DNA from: Baffinella frigidus
Taxonomy: Eukaryota > Cryptophyceae > Cryptomonadales > Baffinellaceae
Reading direction: 5' to 3'
Length of the DNA: 10,551 nucleotides
Assembly: GCA_026770585.1 (NCBI GenBank)
Contig: MU646376.1
Coordinates: 542,524 to 553,074, forward strand
The translations under genes and the position numbers were made by a program. Positions 1 through 9,400 of this stretch are shown here, one piece after another (the first letter of the stretch is position 1; each line of letters opens with the position of its first letter). The notes under the pieces were generated by a model. That model was not told where the DNA came from. It worked only from the letters and a program-made list of their open reading frames with translations, and ran no database searches.

Positions 1-14
1 GGGGGGGGGGGGGG
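1..14. repeat. G14 homopolymer at window edge
   Basis: Fourteen G open the window. A similar G run follows the GGATATCC palindrome at 1270, so this may be the tail of another such copy or an assembly edge. Confidence 0.6.
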
Positions 15-120
15 AGGTTCTTTATCGACGACCAAGTGGTCCGGATTCACCCCATCATGGCGTAGATGATTTTAGTGGACCGGCCTCACGCCATGGGAGT
101 TTGAAATCCCTTTTCCACCC

Positions 121-162
121 GTGCAGGTTCCGATGCTGCGGTACCTGCACGCGGTGCGCCTG
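121..162 (+). pseudogene. Truncated copy of exon A start with its acceptor
   Basis: The 42 nt match 521-562 with two mismatches, including the GTGCAG acceptor and the coding start VPMLRYLHAVRL. After that the two sequences diverge at once. It lies 400 nt upstream of the real exon. Confidence 0.85.
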
Positions 163-199
163 ATGAAACCCCTCCTCGATCGGGCGAGAGAGCAACCTC

Positions 200-325
200 C
201 CACGCCAGAGGGCTCAAAACATCCACTTTTGACATCTTTCATGGGAAATTCCTTGATTTCTTAAGTCAACCACGACATACCTGTCGTGGATAAGGCGTCG
301 GTTTCCCTCGATCAATCTGGCGTGG
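200..325 (+). mobile_element. MITE-like element, family 1, copy a
   Basis: A 126-bp element bounded by the terminal inverted repeat CCACGCCAGAG...TCTGGCGTGG (last base pairs partly diverged). It contains an inner stem CCACGACA/TGTCGTGG. It is in the opposite orientation to copies b and c. No clear target-site duplication was seen and there is no coding capacity. Confidence 0.75.
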
Positions 326-443
326 CATGCTATGGCTGAGCCATGATTCTTTTTGCGATGGCTGAGACATGTCATCTCCGTACCACAACGAGTTGCTTTA
401 CAAGACTAATTCTCTTGACGCGTCACTATGAATATCCTCGTTT

Positions 444-495
444 CCCCCGGATATCCGGGGGGAAAGGAACTCGGCCGCTGTTAAGTGTCCACTTA
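444..495. repeat. GGATATCC palindrome and CTAAGTG block, copy 1
   Basis: CCCCCGGATATCCGGGGG is a perfect palindrome. It is followed by ACTCGGCCGCTG and a second palindrome TAAGTGTCCACTTA (482-495). The same order recurs at 1258-1302. Confidence 0.75.
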
Positions 496-526
496 GCGAT
501 GGCTGATCCATGATATTTTCGTGCAG

Positions 527-622
527 GTTCCAATGTTGCGGTACCTGCACGCGGTGCGCCTGTCGATCGAAAGCCATGCGCTCGCCCTCTCGTCCCTCTC
601 GCTCACCTCCATCCCCCCCGAG
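527..622 (+). CDS. LRR gene exon A: helical cap and first LRR of block 1
   Basis: The exon follows TTTTCGTGCAG and ends GAG|gtcccg, giving 32 codons in phase 0. It reads VPMLRYLHAV, then a linker, then LSSLSLTSIPPE. It aligns without gaps to the cap of exon F (RVVYKFLRVL, then ELKSFGLTDFPS), so it marks the start of an LRR block rather than a protein N-terminus. The equivalent cap in exon F is preceded by a PPxEV motif, so a preceding exon ending in PPxE(V/I) is expected upstream of the window. A truncated copy of this exon start lies at 127-162. Confidence 0.8.
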
Positions 623-3326
623 GTCCCGCCCCGCGCCATTTCAGTCGCATGTTTGGGGTTCGATACCTCATCGTTGAGGACGAGGAAGCACTTCAGAGTG
701 ACTGTCTCGCTCGCGTGTACCAGTACAGCCACCGCGCCTCCCTCTTGCTCTCATCCACCCCCCCGGAGATCGACCGCGTGTATATACTGACACAGGGGTA
801 CTACGTGTAGGTACTGACACATGGGTACACAGGGGTGTTACCCCAGCGTGTAGGTACTGACCCTGGAGGTGAGCACCCTCGAGGAGTGCTCCAGCCCCGT
901 GAAGTGGTGTTGTCTGGTGGTTTGGCTGTGTGTCAGCGCCCTCGTGTAGTGCTGCAGCCCCATGAAGCGATGTTTGTTGTTGTGTGCTGCGCTATATATG
1001 GGTTTGTGCTGCGCTGTATATGTGTGTGTGCTGCGCTGTATATGGGTTTGTGCTGCGCTATATGTTGGGGTGTGCTGCGCTTTATATGGGTGTGTGCTGC
1101 GCTGTACCTCTGTGACATCCTATGTGGTCGGCTCACACAGGATCAACGAATGTGACAACCACTTAGCAGCCACCGGGGGCTTCACAGATACAGTCCATCT
1201 AAAGTATGTGTACTAGAATCTTGTCCATAGCCCTGGAATTCTAACCGTGTTTTTTTTTCCCGGATATCCGGGGGGGGGGGGACTCGGTCGCTGCTAAGTG
1301 GTGGGGGCGTTTGCGACGCCCTCCCCTAGGGCACCTCTGTGACAGCCTATGTGGTCGGCTCACACAGTATCAACGAATTCGCACGATGCGGTCGGCTCAC
1401 ACAGTATCAACGAATTCGCACGTTTGGTCATTCTGAAGAACGAGACCAGCGCCCTCCCCTCCAGGCTTCACCACACTCATAACCGCCACCAACACGGGGT
1501 GCTGCGCCGGAGATGGCCGAGAGGACAAGAATCTTGGTGAAAGCCATGGAATGTGACGAGTGGGGGCGTTTGGTGGCAGGTGTATATCTTGAAGAACGTG
1601 ACGGCTTGAAGAAGAGCTCTTTGCCGCCGCAATAATGTTTTGAAAAATGAATTTGTACCAGCATAAGCCATCTATTGCCAACGAGTGTGTATGAAAATCC
1701 AACTTCTACCCTGGCGTGGCGTGGCAGGTGTACATCCTGAAGAACGTGACGGCGTTGACGTCGATCAACCTCTTCGAAAACAGCCTCGACGCTCTCCCCG
1801 AGCTTCTTTTCGAGCAAATGCTCACGCTCCAGGTCCAGCGCCATCTTCTTCTTCTTCTTTATTACTTACAGGTCCTAAATGAGGCCCTTGCGCCTTGAGT
1901 TGAGTGATACAAAAGTCTATGAGTCATAAGAAACGGGCCCGCCTAGTCCCCGAGCTTCTCTTCGAGCAAATGCTGACCCTCCAGGTCCCACTCGAGAAGG
2001 CTGGAGGATCCTATTTATATGTGGGGTTGCGAATATTTGTACCAGGATAAGGTGTTCCAACCTCGTGACTGGCCAACATGTGGCTAGATACGTGACCATT
2101 CAACGAAAGTTACTACAAAAATGCCCTCCCCGAGCTTCTCTTTGACCAAATGATCATCCTCCAGGTCCATCGCCTCTTCCGGCTAACTGCAAAGTTATAG
2201 GGTAACAGCCTAAATCCAGGGAATTTAGGCCTACGGTATTGACTACGGTAGGCCGCAGGGCCCCTAGGCCCGGGTTTCTCGTAGGGGCCCTTTTGCCTAG
2301 GGGTCCACTGCTCTGCCAGGGCTGAGTTTTTGTATTAGTCAACTCCAGGGCGAAAATCGATTTTCAACTACCCATTACGGGTACCTCGTTTCCAAAGTTG
2401 ATAGATTGGTGGGTGTGTTGACTTTTACAAAATCTCCGGATTCGCAATGAACTGCAGGCCTGTGTGGTTGATTTATCGGTGATAATCCAGGCGTGTGTGG
2501 TCCATTTATTGGTAACAATCCGTCCTAGTTGATGTGATTCATCGGTAATAATCCTCCCATGTTTAGATCTTGGACGCGTCGCGCAACTGCCTGACAAGCC
2601 TGCCATCCTCCCTCGACAACCAGCTCCGCCTCCGGACGTGGAAAGGACGAGTAGCTGCGAAATCGATGGTGGCTATGTACCATTTAGTACCACGAAATGA
2701 AACGTTGCGTTCTGAAATTCCAAGTCATGACCTGGCGTGGATTATGGGGGCAGGTCCTAGACGCGTCGCGGAACCGCCTGACAAGCCTGCCAGCCTCACT
2801 CGGCAACCAGCTCCGCCTCCGCCTCCTCATCCTCAACGATAACCAGGTATCGAACCCTCCAGAGATATTTGTAATTTATTGCCAAAGAACCAGCGTCAGC
2901 GCCGCACATGCCTTCCGCATTGTGCTACATACTGTACCCCGTGTCGGCCGCTCTTACGCGCTTTTTCCAGATGGATTATATCTCCACCTCCTACCTACAC
3001 ATGAGACCTCATGCGTGTCCCGAACATCGTTGAGATGTGCCGCCTCCTCGCTCTCCCTGAGTCGGGTTAACTCACTCTTCTCGTGTTGACATGCTGGGTG
3101 CGCGCCACAAATCCTTCTCCTTCCTAGGCTAACGTCCTGAAAACCGGGTAGTTGAGCCTACGGTATTGCCTACCGTAGGCCGTAGGGGCCTAGGGGGGGT
3201 CCTACGAAACATTAAGTCCTAGGAGCCCTACGGCCTACCGTATCAAGGATCATCCTGGCCGTTCTGGCTGCCGCGTGGAACCTCGTGTGCGCTGAACCCT
3301 CAACCCTGGACCCTCAACCCTGGACC

Positions 3327-3393
<67 letters not shown>

Positions 3394-3397
3394 ACCA

Positions 3398-3449
<52 letters not shown>

Positions 3450-6400
3450 ACCCCCAACCCCCAACCCTCGGGAAGCTGCCGGAGATCCTGAAGGTGATGT
3501 TCTCGCTCTCGCGCTCCTGGCAGTTATGGCTGCCGCGTGGACCCTCTCGTGCGCTGAACCCTGAACACTGAACACTGAACACTGAACACTGAACACTGAA
3601 CACTGAGCCCTTGGGTGGCAGCTGCCGGAGATACCGAAGGTGGTGTTCTCGCTCTCGCGCCTGGAGACTCTCGCCGTCGACTACAACCAGGTGCTGCCCA
3701 CACCCTTACCTCCTTACGCCATCCACCTCACCCTATCGCATCACTCCATCCACCTCACTCTATCTCATCACTCCATCCACCTCACCCTCAACCCTAAACC
3801 CTACACTCTACACACTTCACCATACACCCTAAACCCCTCACCCTGAAACCCCCAACCGTTGAGACTTCACCCTGAAAACCCCAACCGTAAACCCTAAACC
3901 CTAAAACATAAAACGTCAACCATAAACCATAAACCATAAACCATAATCCATAAACCATAAACCATAAACCATAAACCGTAAACCATAAACCATAAACCCT
4001 AGACCATAAACCATAAACCATAAACCATAAACCATAAACCATAAACCATAAACCATAAACCATAAACCCCAAAACCTTGACCCCTAAACCATGGACAACA
4101 GATCACGGCAATACCTGGGGAGGTGATGCTCCTGGAGCACTTGGACAACTTTCGGTACACTGGGAACAACATCGCCTTCCCGCCGAGGGAAGTCCAGGTT
4201 ACCCCACCCTCCACCCTCCACCCTCCACCCTCCACCCTAAATCTCAAACCCCACCCTCCACCGTAAACCCTAAACCCCAAACCCCAAACCCCAAACCCCA
4301 CCCTCCACCATAAACCCTAAACCCCGAACCTCATCAACTCTAAACACTAAACCCTAAACCCTAAACCCTAAATCCTAAACCCTAAATCCTAAACCCTAAA
4401 CCCTAAACCCCAAACCCTGAACACTAAATCCGAAACCCGAACCTTAACCCTAAACCGTGAATCCTTAACCCTAAATCCCAATCCATCAACCCTACACCAC
4501 AACCCCTTCTACGGCAGCTGCCCACTCCCCCCACCACCAGCGCCCTCCCCTTCAGGCTTCACCACACTCATGACCGCCACCAAACCACGCCAGAGTGTTG
4601 CAGGGGGTTGATTGTTTCAAACCGTGTCAGGACACGGTTGTTGACTTTGAAACCCACTTCCTTGAAGGGAAATTAACTTTTGGCGACCCCTTCGAAGACC
4701 CTGGCGTGACACCAACAGACAGGGTGTCGTTGGCAGTGCGGACGCGGGTTCTGACGGCCGTTGGTTGGGTACAGTTGGGCACGGGCTGCTAGGGCCCGTA
4801 TCATGCAAAAAGCGATCGCCAGGGAGGTACTTACAGCCTACGGATTGCCTACGGTAGGAGCCTCCCTCCTACGACTTTTTTAAAAAAGGACTTTGAAATG
4901 TCGTAGGAGGGGGCTCCTACCGTAGGCAATCCGTAGGCTGTAAGTACCTCGCTGGCGATCGCTTCTGACATTACGTATGTCTTGTTTCACCCCACCCTCT
5001 GCCTTGTCGCGGTCGCGTTTCACAATTTATGCAACCCGCGTTCCCCCCCTGCCTGCTTCTTTTTATTTATTACTCTCGATACAGGTCCTAAATGAGGCTC
5101 TTCAGCCTTCAGTTGAGTGATACAAAGGTTCCCCCCCTGACAGGCGCAAGACCTCTCGTTGGTGGAGCAGACGCACTTCTAAAAAAACCTAAACCCTCAA
5201 CGCCAGAAGGCTCGAGGGAAACCGACGCCTTATCCACGCCAGATCTGGCGTCGCTGACTTGAGTATTCAGGAGCGTTCCCCTGAAAGATGTCAAAAGTGG
5301 ATGTTTCGAGCCCTCTGGCGTGGCTGAACGGCGTGTGGCTGGGTGCGGTTGGGCAGGTGCAACACTTGCGGGTGGTGTGCAAGTTCCTGCGTGTGCTCCT
5401 CTGAACGCCGTGTGGCTGGGTTTGTGGCTGGGTCCGCCAAAGGCTTTACACGCCCCAGCGAAATTCACTTCAGTGGCTTGCCTCGCCTTGAAAGGCCCTT
5501 ACGACGGCGTGCCTCCCCTTCAGGTGCAAGACCTGCGAGTGGTGTACAAGTTCTTGCGCGTGCTTCGCGACGCCCCGCGCAACAACGTCTGCGAACTCAA
5601 GTCCTTCGGCCTCACGGACTTCCCTTCGCTCTGGGACTTCCAAGAGTCGTCGTGGTTCCACTGGATGCCGACGCTGAATTTGAAGGACAACGCGATTACG
5701 TCTGCGCCGGGGGAGATTGTCAAGATGTCGGGGTTGACGCAGCTGTACCTCGACGACAACAAGTGATGCCCTAATCCGGGGACATGCTTAGTTTGAAAGA
5801 ACATGGGTCCCCATGTGTTCATAGGAGTTGGAAGAAGAATAATTAGGGCCCCAAGTAAATTTAATTAGGGCAGAATCCGGTTTGATAGTCCATTTTTAAA
5901 ACTTGTTCCCGGATTAGCCCCGCATTGCTCCGCAGCCACTTCCGGACACTTGAGGCCGAAGCCATTTTTGGAGACGTTAGTCGAGAGGCGGCACGTCACT
6001 CGCCGCATTTGACCATCCATTACCAGCACGCCACACAGCGGGCTACGAAGGGATTTTCGGGCACTCCGTGCCCAAGTTTCCGTTACCTTATCCGTAGGAA
6101 CCCCCCTATGCCCCTACGGGTTGCCTACCGTAGGGTCCTAGGTCTGATCGCTTAGGGGTTATTCAAAATCCCTTGGAAGTCCGCTTTGTGGTTGCGCGTG
6201 ACCTCGCGATGCGTGAACAGTCAGAAAACAGAAACACGACGGTGCCGCTCAGCCTGTCCGAGCCGGAGCTCTCTCTGACACTCAGGAACCCCTCACAACG
6301 CTAAACCCTACACCCGCCCGGCAGGTTTGCGTCACTCCCCATAAACATCTGCTTCCTCTCGAATCTCACAGACCTGCAGCTCAACAACAACGAAATCACG

Positions 6401-9400
6401 GTCCTTCCGTACACGGTCTCCGAGTTCCAGGCGCTGACTCTCTTGGGTCTGGCCACCAACAAGGCACTCCCCTCCTCCCTCCTCCCTCCACCCTCCACCA
6501 TCGACCCTCCACCCTCCGCCATCCACCATCCACCCTCCACCCTCCGCCCTCCACCATCCACCATCCACCCTCCGCCCTCCACCATCCACCATCCACCCTC
6601 CACCCTCCACCCTTCACCCTCCACCATCCACCATCCACCATCCACCAACCGCCCTCCACCATCCACCCTCCACCCTCCTCCCTCCACCCTGGAATTCTGC
6701 GACGCCTACTGTTTACTCAAGTCAGGCTTCCTTGGTACGGACCCTCCTCACTGCTTACAGTCGGTATCCCGTATGGAGAACGAATCTATGCATTCGTTCA
6801 GGAGAGCCATTAGACCCATCTCTCCTCACTCCACTCTGAGCCAGCACATTTCACCTAAGTCAACTCCCCCTGAAAACCAAAGCCTTAAGGCAAATTCCTG
6901 CTCCCAGAGCATGTCCATCTAAACGAAATGGCAACTTACTGCCGAGGATCAGCTTTGTTGACTTGAGGTAAAACATCCTGGCGGGCAGTGCACTCTCTCG
7001 ACTCGTGTGACTCTCCTGTATCTTCTCCTCACTGCGCTTACTTGGAGCAGTGTGCCGAGAGTTGGCCACCCGGGAAATGGAAAATTGAGGAATTGGAGCC
7101 GTTTATGTCCACTCTTGAGAAATTGAGTACCAGAAATTTCTCAAAAATGGTTATTAACGGCTCCAACTTTTCAATTTCCCATTTTTTGGTGGCCAACTTG
7201 TGTGCACATCGCTCTACTCCCCCCAGTGCGGGCGTTGCCGGCGAACCCTAACCCGTCAAGGGGAGAGACTTTCATTGAACTTATGACGTCGGACCATAAA
7301 TTTAAGGCGTCCAGAGAGGGCTCGAACTAAGTGCTTCTTAGACTCTACGATACTAACCCCCTCAACGCATTCCGCAGTTCGACAGAATCCCCGAGGAGTT
7401 GACGCACATCCGAACGCTCGAACAGCTTGTCATGGATGACAACTCCATCGTAGAGGTCCTACCCACACACCGGGCTACCAAGCGATTTCACGGGCGTGAC
7501 CACACAAGCTGGTGTTGCTGGTGCAGGGGTACCTCGATCATAAGGAACCGCGCCCCCTAGGACCTTACAGCAGGCCTATGCCTAGGGCCTTATGGTGGTC
7601 TTATGGGGGGTACAGTTTCAGCGAGGTGCCCCTGTCCACACAGCGGGCTACGAAGGGATTTTGGGGCGCTGAGAGCCCGAGTTTCCGTTACCTTATCCGT
7701 AGGAACCCCCCTATGTCCCTACGAGTTGCTTACTCTAGGGTCCTAGGTCGTATCGTTTAGGGGTTATTCAAAATCCCTTCGAGGTCCGCTGTGTGGCTCT
7801 CTCTCAGTCGGGTCGACTGCTGTTCTTCTAATCCAAACGTTGGTGGGTTGGTACCACACACCTGGGGAATCAACTCTCGGTCTCCCTATTTTGAGGAGAT
7901 GAGATTCATGGACGACAACTCCATCAACGAGGTCTGCTGCCGAGCGAGGACGGGACACAATTTTTGAAATCTCATCTGAATCCTTCAGGAAATGGACTTT
8001 CAAGATGATTCTGGACCTGGCTGCTGATTTCGAGCCAAACTCGCTTGACAGCGGCTACCTCTCTCTCACTCGGGTCGACTTCTGATTTTTACTCTAAATA
8101 TTGATGGGTTGGTACCACACACCCGGGGAATCGCCTTCTGGTCTCATCATTTTTAGGAGACGAGATTCACGCAGGCTGAGCTAGGGGCCCAGCACCCCAA
8201 GCACCCAACAGCCTATTCACTCGGTGGGCTTCGAGGGTTTCGGATTTGAATTGGGGGCCGGATTCCGGGGTGTTATGTGGCCAAATTTACTCCAGAAAAT
8301 CCTTAAAGTTAATTATCTCTGGGCAAGTTGACTTTTTAAAAGGTTCGTAGTCCACTGTTTGGTCACTCACTCGCATGTCGACGCGGAATGTGGTAACGGA
8401 CTATCGAGCCGTCACGCGAGCGCGTTTCACAGGCTGAAGGGGACAGGCATCCAGTGTCAGTCCCCAATAACGCGGGTGTTGAATAACCCGCCAAGCGAAT
8501 CTAACGTGGAAACCTGTTTAATTTTTTTAAAAAAGGCAATGGAAGTCACTACACATCATGGTCTCTGCTAGAAATGTTAAAGCAGTCGTGTAGTATTTTT
8601 CATTGAAACCATTTTAAAAAATTAAACATGTTTCCCTGTGAAATCGGGCAGGTCCCTGAGACGATCACGCGGCTTGCTAACCTCAAGGTCGCGTCCTCCT
8701 CCTCTCTCTATCTGCCTCACAACGGTTTGGTCTCGCCAATTTGGCGAGATCGGAAGTCAACTTCCCGAGGTTTTGGTACAAATTCGTCAGTTTTTGGAGA
8801 GCAAATCATCAGTAAACTATTTTTTTGTAAAGTAACTCTCGCTCTCTCTCTCTCTTGGTCGCCGAGTGAGGCAGAGCTAGACCTCCTTTCTCTGTGTCGC
8901 GCGATTTGATTTGATGTGCTCTGTGTGGCTCTGGCTGCTCCTCCCTCGAGTTGAAGGAGGATCGCGGCGATTTCCTGCGGAATCGTCCCACACTCGAAAA
9001 GGTGGGAGCTTGCTCCCACGCTTGAAATCTAGCGAGTGTCTCCGGTTCGGTGGTGCAGGGCCGTACGCCTGTACGGAAATGTGCCAAAGGATATCCGAGG
9101 GTAAGGCCTGGGTTTAGGGTTTAGGTGTCGGGGTGGTGGCGGGTAGAAGAGGAAAGTACCCGCGCAAAGCTGTCTTATTTTGCTCTTTTGCACACGATCC
9201 TCAACCCTCAACCATACACGCTCACGCCACATATGTCTGCGCTTTGGAGGAGGGGAGGGGGTTAGGGATTGGGGCCGGAGAGCCATGGATGAGATATCGA
9301 GGCAGAGCGAGAGGCGGGCCGTGTCCAGCACCATACACCCTACGTGTTTGCTGCCGCCATGTCCCGAGCTTGCATTCACCTTCTCGTCACTGCGGAATTC

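Larger units (their letters stand above)
1..526 (+). other. Upstream intron, partial
   Basis: The stretch starts in a run of 14 G. It holds the exon A copy (121-162), one inverted-repeat element (200-325) and the GGATATCC palindrome (444-495). The stretch 326-440 shows only weak local repetition (CGATGGCTGA motifs around 357 and 497). No promoter or upstream exon was recognised. Confidence 0.5.
623..1727 (+). other. Intron A
   Basis: GT-AG intron of 1,105 nt. It holds an inverted fragment of exon C (655-686), a 22-bp minisatellite (984-1105), three copies of a GGTCGGCTCACACAG repeat and exon B start copies. The stretch 780-970 has loose duplications: CGTGTAGGTACTGAC at 804 and 849, and a block near 884 repeated near 947 (AGTGCTCCAGCCCC / AGTGCTGCAGCCCC). 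Confidence 0.7.
1833..2753 (+). other. Intron B
   Basis: GT-AG intron of 921 nt whose two ends share the 7-nt direct repeat CAGGTCC. It holds two copies of the exon B 3' end, an acceptor-like repeat (1857-1914), a GCCTACGG hairpin region (2195-2310), a degenerate triplicate (2457-2557) and the exon C copy. Confidence 0.75.
2847..3621 (+). other. Intron C
   Basis: GT-AG intron of 775 nt. The stretch 2847-3125 shows nothing recognisable. After it come a GCCTACGG hairpin (3156-3244), a (CCCTCAA)n array, the exon D copy and an (ACTGAAC)n array. A 47-bp block at 3253-3301 recurs at 3517-3563 (both contain TGGCTGCCGCGTGGA), so the end of the intron looks tandemly duplicated. Confidence 0.75.
4198..5523 (+). 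other. Intron E
   Basis: GT-AG intron of 1,326 nt, the longest. In order it holds heptamer arrays, a 45-bp repeat shared with intron A (4538-4583), an inverted-repeat element (4585-4708), a long hairpin (4810-4964), an acceptor-like repeat (5060-5127), an exon F copy, a second inverted-repeat element (5200-5323) and a better exon F copy. No extra exon is needed for the LRR register. Confidence 0.75.
6464..7377 (+). other. GC-AG intron G
   Basis: The intron begins GCACTC and ends TTCCGCAG, 914 nt. It holds a 30-copy heptamer array starting 20 nt from the donor (6484-6693), a foldback at 6849-6973, another foldback at 7061-7197 and the TACTAAC box at 7351. The stretch 6694-6848 shows nothing recognisable. 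Confidence 0.8.
7456..8651 (+). other. Intron H
   Basis: GT-AG intron of 1,196 nt with AGGTCC at both junctions. It holds a partial and a full element of the CCACACAGCGG family, a direct duplication of about 110 bp carrying a copy of the exon H 3' end, and a foldback against the acceptor. The stretch 8173-8507 shows no recognisable feature beyond scattered AAGTCAAC-type motifs. Confidence 0.7.

Noticed and set aside
835-1216. Cys-rich + strand frames over the 22-bp minisatellite
   Set aside because: The repeat is stop-free, and its period (22) shifts frame each unit, so all three frames look alike. No conserved protein is evident.
2567-2634. Copy of exon C as a mutually exclusive alternative exon
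   Set aside because: It lacks the last eight codons and a donor at the matching position, so its use would break the LRR and the frame.
3295-3468. CRISPR array
   Set aside because: The repeats are contiguous heptamers without unique spacers, in a spliced eukaryotic gene.
3794-4301. Long - strand open frames with repeated MVYGLWF heptapeptides
   Set aside because: They are produced by the (CCATAAA)n array, whose complement has no stop in any frame. They have no start context and lie in an intron of the LRR gene.
4339-4500. A true chromosome end
   Set aside because: The CCCTAAA array is short, degenerate and lies between exons of one gene, so it is interstitial.
5109-5468. 119-codon - strand frame over the family 1 element
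   Set aside because: It crosses a mobile element and exon F fragments, has no recognisable domain, and no similar frame is preserved in the other copies.
6301-6922. Open frames on both strands rich in Pro/Ser/His or Gly/Trp over the 30-copy array
   Set aside because: The heptamer contains no stop codon on either strand, so long frames arise by chance.
8688-8730. Extension of exon I by read-through (VASSSSLYLPHNGL)
   Set aside because: It resembles an LRR but is out of the 23-residue register, while splicing to exon J fits exactly. It is kept only as a minor alternative.
9002-9019. Rho-independent terminator
   Set aside because: It has no T run, and the context is a eukaryotic intron.
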